A DNA stretch of 64,000 nt from CAYUVH01 sp964448135 (lineage in GTDB: Bacteria > Verrucomicrobiota > Verrucomicrobiia > Limisphaerales > UBA8199). The position numbers and the translations under genes are program-made. The first letter of the stretch is position 1. Each line of letters begins with the position of its first letter. The stretch spans positions 248,001 through 312,000 of the forward strand of contig CAYUVH010000007.1 of the NCBI GenBank assembly GCA_964448135.1. The letters are read 5' to 3'. A model generated the notes under the pieces. The model worked only from the letters and a program-made list of their open reading frames with translations. It did no database searches and was not told where the DNA came from. Shown here in pieces: positions 1-8,641 of this stretch.

Positions 1-761
1 TCGGTCCATCGCAGCCAAAGATCCGTGCCCGACACCCAGTTCAGGCCCGTGATGGTGACCGGGCTCAAAATGACATGGTTGGCATTTCCGTCCACGGCGC
101 CTTCCGAGCCGGTGACCACGGGCGACGTCCAGGACAGCGACGACACCGCGTTAAATGAACTCGAAGGTGCGCTGATCGAAGTGGCCGTCGTGCTCCAGCC
201 AAACGTCATCGTCTCCGCCGTGCCGGTGCCCGTGTGCCACTGCTCTCCCGTAAAACCCAGCGTGAAACTATCCAGCGTCTCCCCCGTGTCATTGTGCAGG
301 CGCAAGCCGATATACAAATTACCCAGATCCGGCGTGCCCGGCGTGTCGGATGCCAGCGTGCTCGAGCCCAGGTCGCCCAACGCCCGATCCGTGCTGCTGG
401 CAGAGCCCCAACTCATAAACGCGCCCGTGGTCGAGCTGCCCGCCCCAATCCGAATCCGCTGATGCCCATTCACCCCGCCTTCCGCCGCCGTGGTGGGATG
501 ATACAAATACCAACCCAGGATGCTCAACTGGTTGACCGCAGGGGACGCGCTATCGTCAATCCATCCCGCGCCGGCCGACGTGTTTCCCAGGCTCGTATTC
601 TGCGGCGTGTTGGGCAGCGAATCAAAATTCTGGCTGTAGGTTGATCCCGCCGTCGAATAGCTGACAGAGGCCCTCGCCTCTTGAAGGGGCACAACCCCCA
701 AGCCGGCGGCAACCGCAGCAGCAATGGTCAAGGCGGGAGCAGTAGAGCGAGAACCGTGCAT
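1..761 (-). CDS. Secreted protein, N-terminal part (3' end outside window)
   Basis: Read on the minus strand from an ATG at 761-759, the frame stays open to the window edge (253 codons plus 2 bases), so the C-terminus is missing. The protein starts MHGSRSTAPALTIAAAVAAG, a signal peptide with a basic start and a hydrophobic Ala-rich core. A Ser/Thr/Gly-rich extracellular-looking region follows, with segments such as SQNFDSLPNTP, LGWYLYHPTT and NGHQRIRIGAG. This resembles the N-terminal part of verrucomicrobial and planctomycetal PEP-CTERM or lamin-like secreted proteins. The sorting signal itself, if any, lies outside the window, so anchoring cannot be judged. Role unknown; possibly a surface or exopolymer-associated protein. 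Confidence 0.75.
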   Translation of the reverse strand, partial: MHGSRSTAPALTIAAAVAAGLGVVPLQEARASVSYSTAGSTYSQNFDSLPNTPQNTSLGNTSAGAGWIDDSASPAVNQLSILGWYLYHPTTAAEGGVNGHQRIRIGAGSSTTGAFMSWGSASSTDRALGDLGSSTLASDTPGTPDLGNLYIGLRLHNDTGETLDSFTLGFTGEQWHTGTGTAETMTFGWSTTATSISAPSSSFNAVSSLSWTSPVVTGSEGAVDGNANHVILSPVTITGLNWVSGTDLWLRWT

Positions 762-1179
762 GGTCGTCAGGGGTTAAGCGTTTAACCACTTATAAATCAT
801 CCGGTAATTCGGTCAACAATATTTTTCCCTTCCACAACCCCAAAGAATTCGCTCAATCCTCGGCTCCTTCCACGCCCCCCTCCACCCCGAATCCTTTCGC
901 AGCCATTGCCCCGCTTTCCCCCTTCGTTCTCTTCGACTGCCCGCGAATCCTTTCGGAGATCTCTACGTTTTCAAAATCTCTGCCGCGACGCGGTCTCATC
1001 GCTCCTTGCGTTAGCTCGCCTCTGCGCCCTTTCCGCCGGTGCGCCCTTTCCGCCCGGCCTCAAAAATACCCCAAAATTATTTTTCACTTGGACAGCCTTT
1101 GTCCAAGTGACCCTGCTACCGTCTTCGCGAAATGGAGGCTGGGATTCTCAGCTTCCGCCTCAAAAACCGGGAAGAAAGT
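762..1179. other. Intergenic spacer with low-complexity sequence
   Basis: No convincing gene. The stretch 840-1060 is C/T-rich and text-like, with the 11-mer GAATCCTTTCG present at 889-899 and again at 945-955. A perfect inverted repeat lies at 1085-1109 (separate entry). The open frame at 906-1331 has a composition typical of such spacers rather than of a protein. Confidence 0.5.
1085..1109. repeat. Perfect 10-bp inverted repeat
   Basis: CACTTGGACA at 1085-1094 and TGTCCAAGTG at 1100-1109 are exact reverse complements separated by the 5-nt loop GCCTT. There is no T-run after it, so it does not look like an intrinsic terminator. It lies 270 nt upstream of the DUF3486-like gene and could be an operator or part of a repeated cassette. 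Confidence 0.7.
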
Positions 1180-1311
1180 ATGAGCTCAGCCAAAACGATT
1201 CAGGATGCTTCCGCCGACGCTGCCGCGCGCCTCGACCCCGCATTTACCCCCCGCCGAACCAGCCTGGTTTGCCCGGGATCCAGCAAGGCCCGCCCCCGGG
1301 AATCAAGGTGA
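1180..1311 (+). CDS. Possible 43-residue small ORF
   Basis: ATG at 1180 opens a 43-codon frame (MSSAKTIQDASADAAARLD...) ending in TGA at 1309-1311, with a purine stretch (GGGAAGAAAGT) just upstream that could act as a ribosome binding site. It precedes the DUF3486-like gene on the same strand by 67 nt. No known family is recognised, and the composition does not separate coding from chance. Confidence 0.22.
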   Translation: MSSAKTIQDASADAAARLDPAFTPRRTSLVCPGSSKARPRESR

Positions 1312-1378
1312 ATCAAGCCAGTTCAAGGTGAATAAAGGTAAATGAAGCCGATAAAAAAATCGTAAACCGCGCCCGCCC

Positions 1379-1867
1379 ATGAATACCCGCACCGGCAAAA
1401 TCGCCCGTCTGCCTCTCCACCTCCGGGACCAACTGAATCAACGGCTCCGTAACGGCGAAACCGCCAAAGCCCTCGCCGTCTGGCTCAATTCCCTGCCGGA
1501 AGTCCAGGCCGTGCTGGCCGCCCTTTTCGCCGAGAAGCCCATTAGCCCCCAGAATCTCTCTGCCTGGAAACACGGCGGCTATCACGATTGGCTGCTTCAC
1601 CAGGAATCTCTCGCCTTCTGCCCTCCCCCTCCCCGCCCGGGTTCTGATCCTGATCCTCAATCCCATCCCTCCCTGCCCGACCTCCTCGCCAACGTGCTCG
1701 CCGCCCGTTACGCCCAGATGACGCGATCACTTTCCAACCAGGACACTTTGGAACACTGGCGCCGGTTGCGTGAAATCTGTGCGGATGTCTCCAACCTGCG
1801 CCGTGCCGACCACCGCGCCCAAAGCCTCAGCCTCGCTCGTGCCTCCCTTTCCCGCCGGAAACTTTGA
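1379..1867 (+). CDS. DUF3486-like small protein (162 aa)
   Basis: A 162-residue basic protein beginning MNTRTGKIARLP, followed by helical segments (RDQLNQRLRNGETAKAL, VWLNSLPEVQAVLAALF) and the motif NLSAWKHGGYHDWLLHQE. The start resembles the KI..LP..(V/I)R..L pattern of DUF3486, a family that includes the phage Mu Gp27-type protein. In Verrucomicrobiota such genes are common outside phages. A Pro-rich hinge (about residues 82-100) separates two helical parts. No phage neighbours are present. A DNA-binding role is plausible from the helix pattern but not shown. The start follows a purine-poor spacer without a clear ribosome binding site. Confidence 0.7.
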   Translation: MNTRTGKIARLPLHLRDQLNQRLRNGETAKALAVWLNSLPEVQAVLAALFAEKPISPQNLSAWKHGGYHDWLLHQESLAFCPPPPRPGSDPDPQSHPSLPDLLANVLAARYAQMTRSLSNQDTLEHWRRLREICADVSNLRRADHRAQSLSLARASLSRRKL

Positions 1868-1906
1868 CTTTGAGCTAACCCCTGTAGTTCCTTACATTTA
1901 CAACGA

Positions 1907-2593
1907 ATGAAACATTCGGGCAGAGCGTTTAAGGCAGCGTTCAAACTCATCGGCCTCGCAGCCATTGCGGCCGTCGTGCTGCTCGTGGTCTTCAAGCTCC
2001 TTGTCCATTCGCCGGCCGCCCTCTCCGCGTTTGCCACCACCATCGCGGTCATCTGGATGGCGTTCACCATTTTCACGCTCTACTTCTTCCGCGACCCCGA
2101 CGCTCGTGTCCCCGCCGGCTCCGGCTTCGTCCTCGCCCCCGGTCACGGCAAGGTGGATGCCATCGAGCAACACACAGAAGCGGAATTCATGGGCGGCGCG
2201 TGCCAGCGGATTTCCATTTTTCTTTCGGTGATCGATATCCACGTGCAAAACGCCCCGCTCACCGGCAAGCTCACGTTTTACAAATACACCAAGGGCCAGT
2301 TCCTCAGCGCGCTCAAGGCGGAGTCGGCGGTCCACAACGAAAACGCCTACATGGGTTTCGAGGCCGCCGACGCGAAGAAAACAAAGATCGGCATCCGTCT
2401 CCTGGCCGGCCTCATCGCCCGGCGGATCGTGCCTTTCGCAAAGGTCGGCGATGAAGTCGCCGCCGGCGAACGCATCAGCCTGATCCAGTTCGGCTCGCGC
2501 GCGGACGTCTATCTGCCGCTGAGCGCGCAGATCAAAACCAAGCTGGGCGACCACGTGGTCGGTGGCGAAACCATCCTGGCGACGCTAGAGTAA
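1907..2593 (+). CDS. psd: Phosphatidylserine decarboxylase (proenzyme)
   Basis: Converts phosphatidylserine to phosphatidylethanolamine at the inner membrane. The 228-residue protein has two N-terminal hydrophobic segments (about 12-33 and 40-61), then the decarboxylase core with FFRDPDARVP, the catalytic-region motif SIFLSVIDIHVQNAP (about 103-117) and the C-terminal FGSR at 195-198. Self-cleavage between Gly196 and Ser197 would create the pyruvoyl group. Length and the FGS motif fit the short family of PSD-related enzymes rather than the roughly 320-residue E. coli type. It lies 8 nt upstream of pssA, which makes its substrate, so the two form a phospholipid operon. Confidence 0.92.
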   Translation: MKHSGRAFKAAFKLIGLAAIAAVVLLVVFKLLVHSPAALSAFATTIAVIWMAFTIFTLYFFRDPDARVPAGSGFVLAPGHGKVDAIEQHTEAEFMGGACQRISIFLSVIDIHVQNAPLTGKLTFYKYTKGQFLSALKAESAVHNENAYMGFEAADAKKTKIGIRLLAGLIARRIVPFAKVGDEVAAGERISLIQFGSRADVYLPLSAQIKTKLGDHVVGGETILATLE

Positions 2594-2601
2594 AGCCAGC
2601 C

Positions 2602-3471
2602 ATGACGCATCCGACCCCAAAACCTCCGGTCGCCGAAGAACCGGCGGAACCGAAGCTGAAGATTTATTTCCTGCCGAACCTGCTCACGGCGGCGAACCTG
2701 TTCTGCGGTTTCGTGGCGCTGACCAAGATCGTGGAGGCCGACCTGCCCGGGCAATACCAGCAGATCAAGATCGCCATTGGTTTCATTCTGCTCGCCTGCA
2801 TTTTCGATTTGTTCGATGGCCGCGTAGCGCGCATGGGCGGCGTGGAGAGCCCGTTCGGCCGCGAATTCGATTCGCTCGCCGACCTGATTTCCTTCGGCGC
2901 GGCCCCGGCGTTCCTGGTGCACCGCGTGGTGCTCCGGGATACGTTTACCGGCTACCCGGAAGTGGGCTGGTTCATTTCCTCGATCTACCTCATTTGCGGC
3001 GCGTTCCGGCTGGCGCGGTTCAACTGTCTCAGCGCCATGAAAACCACGGGCAGTAAGGATTTCCTCGGGTTCCCCATCCCCTCGGCCGCCGGCCTCGTGG
3101 CGTCGCTCACGTGGTTCATGATCTGGTGGCAGGAAAAGGAATTTGCCACGGGCACGCTGCGGTATCTGCTGCCCGTGCTGATGCTGTTCCTCTCTTGGAT
3201 GATGGTGAGCAACGTGAAGTACCCCAGCTTCAAGACCCTGGACCTGCGCGCGACGCGGACTTTTCCCGTCACACTGCTGGCCATCCTGTTCCTGGGGAGC
3301 ATGGTCATCTTTCGCAACATCATGCCCGTGATCGTCTTTCCGGCGTTCTTCACCATCTACCTGATCTACGGTTTTGTGCGCCCCCATATCTCCCGGCGCA
3401 TCCGCCATGAAATCGAGGAGGAAGAGGAAGACGATGATGGCGCTTCCCCGCCCAACGGCGTGAGACACTGA
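2602..3471 (+). CDS. pssA: CDP-diacylglycerol--serine O-phosphatidyltransferase
   Basis: Transfers phosphatidyl from CDP-diacylglycerol to L-serine, making phosphatidylserine in the membrane. The CDP-alcohol phosphotransferase signature DG-x2-AR-x8-G-x3-D-x3-D is intact: D72, G73, A76, R77, G86, D90, D94. The 289-residue protein has several transmembrane segments, and its last 20 residues are strongly acidic (EIEEEEEDDD). It directly follows psd, whose product uses phosphatidylserine, with 8 nt between them. The ATG at 2602 is the only sensible start. Confidence 0.95.
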   Translation: MTHPTPKPPVAEEPAEPKLKIYFLPNLLTAANLFCGFVALTKIVEADLPGQYQQIKIAIGFILLACIFDLFDGRVARMGGVESPFGREFDSLADLISFGAAPAFLVHRVVLRDTFTGYPEVGWFISSIYLICGAFRLARFNCLSAMKTTGSKDFLGFPIPSAAGLVASLTWFMIWWQEKEFATGTLRYLLPVLMLFLSWMMVSNVKYPSFKTLDLRATRTFPVTLLAILFLGSMVIFRNIMPVIVFPAFFTIYLIYGFVRPHISRRIRHEIEEEEEDDDGASPPNGVRH

Positions 3472-3508
3472 CCGGACCCGGGCCAACCAACGACGATCCC
3501 CAACATTC

Positions 3509-4270
3509 ATGTTGTCGGACCACCCGATCATCCTCGCCGCCATCACGGGTTTCATCAGCGGCCTGCTGCTTTCCATCCCCATCGGGCCCATCAACCTCAC
3601 GATCATCAACGAAGCGCCGCGCCGCGGCTTCCGTTGGGCGTTGATGATCAGCGCGGGCGCGACGGTGATGGAGGTGATCTATTGTTTCATCGCGTTCACC
3701 AGCTTCGCCTCCTTCTTCACGCGCGGTTACGTGAAGGCGGCGATGGAACTCATCAGCTTCATCTTCCTGCTCTACCTGGGCATCCGCTTCCTGGCCACGA
3801 AATCGGTGGCGCATCCCATTGATCTCGGCGAGCGCGCGGGACGCTTCGAGCACCGGCTGGAAGAGCGGCTCGAGGAAAAATTTCATCCGCACTCGGCCTT
3901 CATGACCGGGCTGGTGCGGGTGATGGGCAACGTGGGCGTGCTGGTGTTCTGGGTGTTCCTGGCCGCGAATTTCATCTCGCGCGAATGGGTGATGCCGGAC
4001 TGGCCGGGCAAGATTTCCTGCGTGACCGGCGTGGCGGTGGGGACCGGGCTCTGGTTTTTCGTGCTGAGCTATGGCGCCGCCCTGAAGCAGGGCAAATTGA
4101 GCGAGCGCACCCTGCTGCGCATCGAGCGCATCTCCGGAATCATCCTCCTCGGCCTCGCCCTCGCCCACGGGGTTCACATCGTGTGGCAGATGGCCCATCA
4201 CACGATGATGCGTCCGGCTAACGAGATCCAGCACCACGAGCCCGCAACGAACTTACCTCCGTCGCGTTGA
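3509..4270 (+). CDS. LysE-family transporter
   Basis: A 253-residue inner-membrane protein with about six hydrophobic segments. The N-terminal motif SGLLLSIPIGPINLTII matches the (P)GP.N signature of LysE/RhtB amino-acid and small-metabolite exporters. A charged cytoplasmic loop (EHRLEERLEEKFH, about 115-127) precedes the C-terminal half. It follows pssA on the same strand after 37 nt and may be cotranscribed. Substrate unknown. Its 3' end overlaps the convergent pseudouridine synthase gene by 53 bp. Confidence 0.8.
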   Translation: MLSDHPIILAAITGFISGLLLSIPIGPINLTIINEAPRRGFRWALMISAGATVMEVIYCFIAFTSFASFFTRGYVKAAMELISFIFLLYLGIRFLATKSVAHPIDLGERAGRFEHRLEERLEEKFHPHSAFMTGLVRVMGNVGVLVFWVFLAANFISREWVMPDWPGKISCVTGVAVGTGLWFFVLSYGAALKQGKLSERTLLRIERISGIILLGLALAHGVHIVWQMAHHTMMRPANEIQHHEPATNLPPSR

Positions 4271-4979
4271 GAAAACGAAACGCCCCCTTCGCCAGTTCGC
4301 CCAACCGCAAATCCCCGATGCCAATCCGGATGAGCCGCAGCACCTCGAGTTCAAACCCCGCCAGCAGCCGGCGGAGGTGCCGGTTCTTCCCTTCATCCAG
4401 CACGATCTCCAGCCAGCAATTCTTTTCGCCGCGGCGCAAAATCTTCACGCTCTTCGCGTTCAAGAACTCCCCTTCCACTTCGCGTCCGGCTTGCACGCGC
4501 GCCGCCGTCGCTTCATCCAATACTTGATCCACCTGCACATGATAAATCTTGTCCACGTGCGCAGCCGGATCCGTGAGTCGCGCGCCCCAGGCGGTGTCGT
4601 TGGTGAAGAGCAGCAATCCCTCGCTGGCCTGATCGAGCCGTCCCACCGGCGAGATGAATGGCAGGCCTTTTCCCTCGAAACAATCCAGCACCGTCGCCCT
4701 GCCCTTTTCGTCCGCGGCCGTGGTGACCAGGCCCCGCGGCTTGTTCAGCATGACGTACATTCGGGCCTCGCTCGCGATGTCCTTGCCGTCCACCTGGAGG
4801 CGATCGCGACCCAATTCAATCCGCCACTCCGGATCGCGGCGCACCACGCCATTTACGCGGATCCTTCCCTCCAGCGCGAGCGCCTCGCCCTGGCTCCGCG
4901 AACAGTGACCGAGCTTGGACAACGCCCGCGCGAGTCCGGTGGCGGGCCGGGAGCTCCGGCGGTTGCGTGGCGAATGCAT
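4218..4979 (-). CDS. Ribosomal large/small subunit pseudouridine synthase, RsuA/RluB type
   Basis: Isomerises a uridine in rRNA to pseudouridine. From the ATG at 4979 the protein has 253 residues. An S4 RNA-binding domain occupies about 15-62 (LARALSKLGHCSRSQGEAL, RIRVNGV). The catalytic domain follows with LNKPRG (78-83) and the catalytic Asp116 in GRLDQASEGLLL. RsuA, RluB, RluE and RluF cannot be separated by eye; the S4 domain excludes RluE, which lacks it. The frame continues upstream to an ATG at 5057, but the intervening 26 residues lack family similarity, so 4979 is preferred. The 3' end overlaps the convergent LysE gene. Confidence 0.88.
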   Translation of the reverse strand: MHSPRNRRSSRPATGLARALSKLGHCSRSQGEALALEGRIRVNGVVRRDPEWRIELGRDRLQVDGKDIASEARMYVMLNKPRGLVTTAADEKGRATVLDCFEGKGLPFISPVGRLDQASEGLLLFTNDTAWGARLTDPAAHVDKIYHVQVDQVLDEATAARVQAGREVEGEFLNAKSVKILRRGEKNCWLEIVLDEGKNRHLRRLLAGFELEVLRLIRIGIGDLRLGELAKGAFRFLNATEVSSLRARGAGSR

Positions 4980-5069
4980 CGGCCCAGCAAACACGTTCCC
5001 GCCCGCCGAAGCGAGCCTCGAGACGGACGGCGGCTGTGGCGGGTCGCTTCGGAACAATCTCCCGGTAGG

Positions 5070-5087
5070 GCCGCGCTGCCGCGCGGC
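5070..5087. repeat. GC-rich hairpin of the dispersed hairpin family
   Basis: GCCGCGC and GCGCGGC pair perfectly around a TGCC loop, preceded by GGTAGG. It lies between the divergent pseudouridine synthase and acid phosphatase genes. It resembles the other short GC hairpins of the window but has a different loop. Confidence 0.55.
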
Positions 5088-5181
5088 TTCGGACGATCAG
5101 CAGGTCGTCCAGTGAAAGCAGCCCACAACTCACATCTCCTCAACATTTGCAGTTCGCCCGACCTCTGCTAAATTACGCGCC

Positions 5182-5898
5182 ATGAATTTTCGTCGCTACC
5201 GTCCGCAAGTCCTGATCGCCACCCTGCTGCTGGCTGCGCAACTGTCATTTTCGGCACACGCCGCTGAAGCGCACTATCTGAAAAACGGCCGGCCGGTGGT
5301 CCAGGAAATCCTCGCCGCTCCCCCTTCGCCCAACGGTGCCGAACAAGCTGCCGACCTGGCCGAGACGATCGCGGTCCACAATTCCTGCTCGCCGGAAGAT
5401 AAGAAAGCCGCGCTGTCCGAGCTGCGGGTATATTTTTCAACTTTCATGCCGGTCGTGGACCCCGCGATCAACCTGACGAACTGCCCGAAGGCCAATGCGT
5501 TTTTCGAACGGCTCCAAAACGAAATCCACGACGCCACGGACGCGGCCAAGAAATATTGGAAGCGCGACCGGCCTTACACCGCAATGCCCGGTCTGACGAC
5601 CGAGGCGCTCGAAAAAAGTTTCAGCTATCCCAGCGGCCACTCCACGCGCGCGACAGTCATCGCGCTGGTGTTGAGTGAAATATTTCCGGACAAAAAGGAT
5701 TCGCTCATCACCCGCAGCCGCGAGATTGGCTGGCACCGCGTCCAGCTCGGCGTGCATTATCCCACGGATATCAACGCCGGCCGCGTCTTCGGCCTGGCCA
5801 TCATGCGCGAGTTGAAAGCCAACAAGGCTTTTCAACGGGATCTCGCCGAAGCCAAAATCGAACTGGAAGCCGCGCATCCCGCGGCGGTCGGAAAGTAA
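5182..5898 (+). CDS. Class A nonspecific acid phosphatase (PAP2 superfamily), secreted
   Basis: Hydrolyses phosphomonoesters in the periplasm. A 238-residue protein with an N-terminal signal peptide ending near SAHA-AEA (residue 27-28). The three vanadium-haloperoxidase/PAP2 motifs are present: K123-x6-R130-P131, the PSGHS motif at 150-154 with His153, and R186-x5-H192-x3-D196. The layout and length match PhoN/PhoC-type enzymes. It is transcribed away from the pseudouridine synthase gene and ends 4 nt before the stop of the convergent lactate permease. Natural substrate cannot be told from sequence. Confidence 0.9.
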   Translation: MNFRRYRPQVLIATLLLAAQLSFSAHAAEAHYLKNGRPVVQEILAAPPSPNGAEQAADLAETIAVHNSCSPEDKKAALSELRVYFSTFMPVVDPAINLTNCPKANAFFERLQNEIHDATDAAKKYWKRDRPYTAMPGLTTEALEKSFSYPSGHSTRATVIALVLSEIFPDKKDSLITRSREIGWHRVQLGVHYPTDINAGRVFGLAIMRELKANKAFQRDLAEAKIELEAAHPAAVGK

Positions 5899-5902
5899 TT
5901 CG

Positions 5903-7543
5903 CTACTTCACCACCATGAGGCTGAAGGGCACCACGTAGGCCTGCAGCAGCACCAGCACGCCCATGATCACCGCGAGGATGATGCTGTGCCAGAAGACAA
6001 AGCGGAGGATGCTGCCTTCCTGGCCGTAGGAATTTGTGGCGGTGCTGGCCACGACGATGCTCTGGGCGTCCACCATCTTGCCCATCACGCCGCCGGAGCT
6101 GTTCGCCGCCGCCATCAGGATCGGGCTCACGCCGGTTTGTTGAGCGGTGATCGTTTGCAGGCTGCCAAATAGCACATTCGACGCGGTGTCCGACCCCGTC
6201 AGCGCCACCCCCAGCCACCCCAGCAACACGCCGAAAAACGGGTACATCCATCCCGTGTGCGCCAGCGCGAGCCCGAGCGTGGCATCCGCTCCCGAAAACC
6301 GGGTGACCGACCCCAGCGCCAGCATCGCCGCCACGGTGATCAAAGAGAACCGTACCTTCCACAAAGTCTCCAGATAGGTTTCCAGAAGCACGCGCGGCCC
6401 AAATCCCATCGCGAGCCCGGCCACGATTGCGCCGAGCAGGATGCTGGTGCCCGTGGCCGAGAGCGGGCTCAGATTGAGTTCGGCGGTTTCCGGCTTGGTT
6501 CCCTCCGGCACGACCGGCGGCACGCGCTGCACCTGGTTATGCAATCCCGGCACGGCCACTTTGACTGGCGCCAGTTTCTCCAAGCCCTTCTTCAATTCCG
6601 GAAATCCCCAAGCCAATATGAAGAGGGTGAGAATGAGCCAGGGTAGCCACGCTTGAAATACCGCTCGACCAGTGTACGAAGGTTTCGCGGGGGCGTCGCT
6701 CTGGACGGCCTTGTGTTTCGCGGCGAAGCCGTCCTTCGGCCGCCACACTTGCAACAACCCGACCAGCGCCGCGATGGAACACACACCGGAGATGGTGTCC
6801 ACCAACCACGGACCGTGGAGGTTGGAGACGAGGAACTGCGGCACTGCGAACCCAAGGCCCGCCACGAGCGCCGCCGGCCACACGGCCAGCATGCCGCGCC
6901 AGCCAGCGTAAGCGCCCACGACCCAGAACGGCATGATCAGCGAGAAGAACGGCAGTTGCCGACCGACCATGGCGGACAATTTGAAAACGTCCAACCCCGT
7001 CACCTGCGCCAGCGTCGTCAGCGGAATGCCCACCGAACCAAACGCGACCGGCGCGGTATTCGCGATCAAAGCCAGCCCGGAAGCCTGCAGCGGGCTGAAG
7101 CCCAATTGAATCAGCACGGCTCCCGTGATGGCCACCGGTGTTCCGAAACCAGCGACTCCTTCGATGAACGCACCGAACGAGAATGCGATAAGAATCAATT
7201 GGATGCGCGAGTCGGGCGCGATCGTCCCCAAGCTGTCGCGCATGACGTCGAACAGACCGCGTTTCACGGTCAACGCGTGCAGAAAGATCACGTTCAGGAT
7301 GATCCAACCGATGGGAAAGAGTCCAAAGCCTGCGCCGAATACCGATGCCCCGACCGCCTTGTGAAACGGCATGTGATAGCCCACGCAGGCAATCACGAAA
7401 GCCACTCCCAACCCCAGGAGCGCCGCGAGGTGGATGCGCATTTGCAGCCACGCGATCGAGCCCAGCAGGACAATCAGCGGGATCGCCGCCACCGCCGTGG
7501 ACAGCAGCCGGTTGTTCAGCGGGTCATAATTGTGAAACCACAT
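5903..7543 (-). CDS. lldP: L-lactate permease family transporter
   Basis: A 546-residue polytopic inner-membrane protein of the LctP/LldP family, which imports L-lactate, D-lactate or glycolate with protons. It shows about 12-14 hydrophobic segments and family motifs such as SFGAFIEGVAGFGTPVAI (about 123-140), an ANTAPVAFGSVGIPL stretch, and the C-terminal GSDTASNVLFGSLQ and AANSSGGVMGKMV. Length agrees with the family (about 540-560). It lies 9 nt downstream of the ppx/gppA gene and is probably cotranscribed. The window also has a LarA-like racemase at 41-42 kb, but the two are far apart and no link is implied. Confidence 0.9.
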   Translation of the reverse strand: MWFHNYDPLNNRLLSTAVAAIPLIVLLGSIAWLQMRIHLAALLGLGVAFVIACVGYHMPFHKAVGASVFGAGFGLFPIGWIILNVIFLHALTVKRGLFDVMRDSLGTIAPDSRIQLILIAFSFGAFIEGVAGFGTPVAITGAVLIQLGFSPLQASGLALIANTAPVAFGSVGIPLTTLAQVTGLDVFKLSAMVGRQLPFFSLIMPFWVVGAYAGWRGMLAVWPAALVAGLGFAVPQFLVSNLHGPWLVDTISGVCSIAALVGLLQVWRPKDGFAAKHKAVQSDAPAKPSYTGRAVFQAWLPWLILTLFILAWGFPELKKGLEKLAPVKVAVPGLHNQVQRVPPVVPEGTKPETAELNLSPLSATGTSILLGAIVAGLAMGFGPRVLLETYLETLWKVRFSLITVAAMLALGSVTRFSGADATLGLALAHTGWMYPFFGVLLGWLGVALTGSDTASNVLFGSLQTITAQQTGVSPILMAAANSSGGVMGKMVDAQSIVVASTATNSYGQEGSILRFVFWHSIILAVIMGVLVLLQAYVVPFSLMVVK

Positions 7544-7552
7544 TTCGTTTTG

Positions 7553-8509
7553 TCACTTCGCATCCATCAAAGCGGCAAAACGCAGCCCGCGGGTCGTGAT
7601 GCAGAGTTCCTCGAATCCGAGCAGGTCCATCACCGTCGTGTAGATGACCACACCCGTCAGAATGACATCGGCGCGGTTGGGTGGCAGACCGACGATCTTT
7701 TTGCGCTCCTCCAGCGTGAGGTTCCACAGCCGCTGCGCGCGCGCTTTGACCTGCCCGACGGTCAAGCGCGTCGCCTCCAACCGCGCGCGGTCGAAGGCCT
7801 TCATTTCGCCCTCCATCATGCCAAGGATGCTCGCGGTTCCTCCCGTGCCGGCCAGCACGGCAGAATTGGGCGGGTTGCCGTCGTCCATTTGACCGGCCAG
7901 TTCCGCCCCGAGGACGGGAACCACCTCGCGCTTCAAGAGTTCGGCCACCTTTTCGCCGCAGGCCCGCATTTGCGCGTCACCGGGCGGATCGCCGGGCTTC
8001 ATGCTCTCGAGCAACCGCACGGTGCCGAGCGCGACGCTTTTGCGAAATTGCTGCCGGCCAGCCTCGCCGAGAATAAATTCAGTACTGCCGCCACCGACGT
8101 CCAGGAGCAGCAAACGTTCGCCCGTCCATTGGTCCGTTGAAGTCGCGCCACGGAACGCCCAGTCCGCCTCCTGTTCCCCGGAAATGATCTCCACCTGCAA
8201 ACCCGTTCGCGCGAAAATCGCCGTCGTCAATTCCTGCGCATTCGTCGCCTCGCGGGCGGCGCTGGTGGCAATGACGCGCACCGACCGGGCCCCGGCAAGC
8301 TGCGCGCCTTTGGCAAAATCCGCGACGGCCGCGGAGGTGCGTTCGATGGGATCGGCCTGCAAGACGTGCGCTTCGTAAAAGCCTTCGCCCAGCCGCGTCT
8401 GGCGGCTTTGCTCGTCGAGGGGTCGCACCTGCGCGCCGGTGACATCGCCCACGAGGAGTTTCACGGAATTGGTTCCGACATCAATGACCGCACGACGAAT
8501 GGTTTCCAC
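7553..8509 (-). CDS. Ppx/GppA-family exopolyphosphatase
   Basis: Acts on polyphosphate and/or pppGpp in the cytoplasm. The 318-residue protein has the actin-like ATPase fold: phosphate 1 motif AVIDVGTNSVKLLV (about 7-20), the conserved ISGEQEADWAF (about 109-119), and phosphate 2 motif LLLDVGGGSTEFI (about 133-145). The length is that of the short form lacking the C-terminal HD domain of E. coli Ppx. It is the first gene of a likely two-gene unit with the lactate permease and is divergent from the NtrC-type regulator at 8642. Confidence 0.88.
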   Translation of the reverse strand: METIRRAVIDVGTNSVKLLVGDVTGAQVRPLDEQSRQTRLGEGFYEAHVLQADPIERTSAAVADFAKGAQLAGARSVRVIATSAAREATNAQELTTAIFARTGLQVEIISGEQEADWAFRGATSTDQWTGERLLLLDVGGGSTEFILGEAGRQQFRKSVALGTVRLLESMKPGDPPGDAQMRACGEKVAELLKREVVPVLGAELAGQMDDGNPPNSAVLAGTGGTASILGMMEGEMKAFDRARLEATRLTVGQVKARAQRLWNLTLEERKKIVGLPPNRADVILTGVVIYTTVMDLLGFEELCITTRGLRFAALMDAK

Positions 8510-8641
8510 GAGGACAGGAAACTAGGCGGAACCCACCACGCGAACCAAGCCAAAACACATGCCTCGCGTATTTCCCCAGCCTTTGCACGTTGCTTCCCCG
8601 CCTCCCGGTTTCGTACACTGGAGGCAAGAGTTGAAATTGCA

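Noticed and set aside
906..1331. 141-codon open frame in the spacer near the left end
   Set aside because: It runs through C/T-rich, text-like sequence with a repeated 11-mer and has no protein-like pattern.
8366..8641. 92-codon N-terminal extension of the NtrC-type regulator
   Set aside because: It overlaps the divergent ppx/gppA gene antisense, and the receiver domain begins right after the ATG at 8642.
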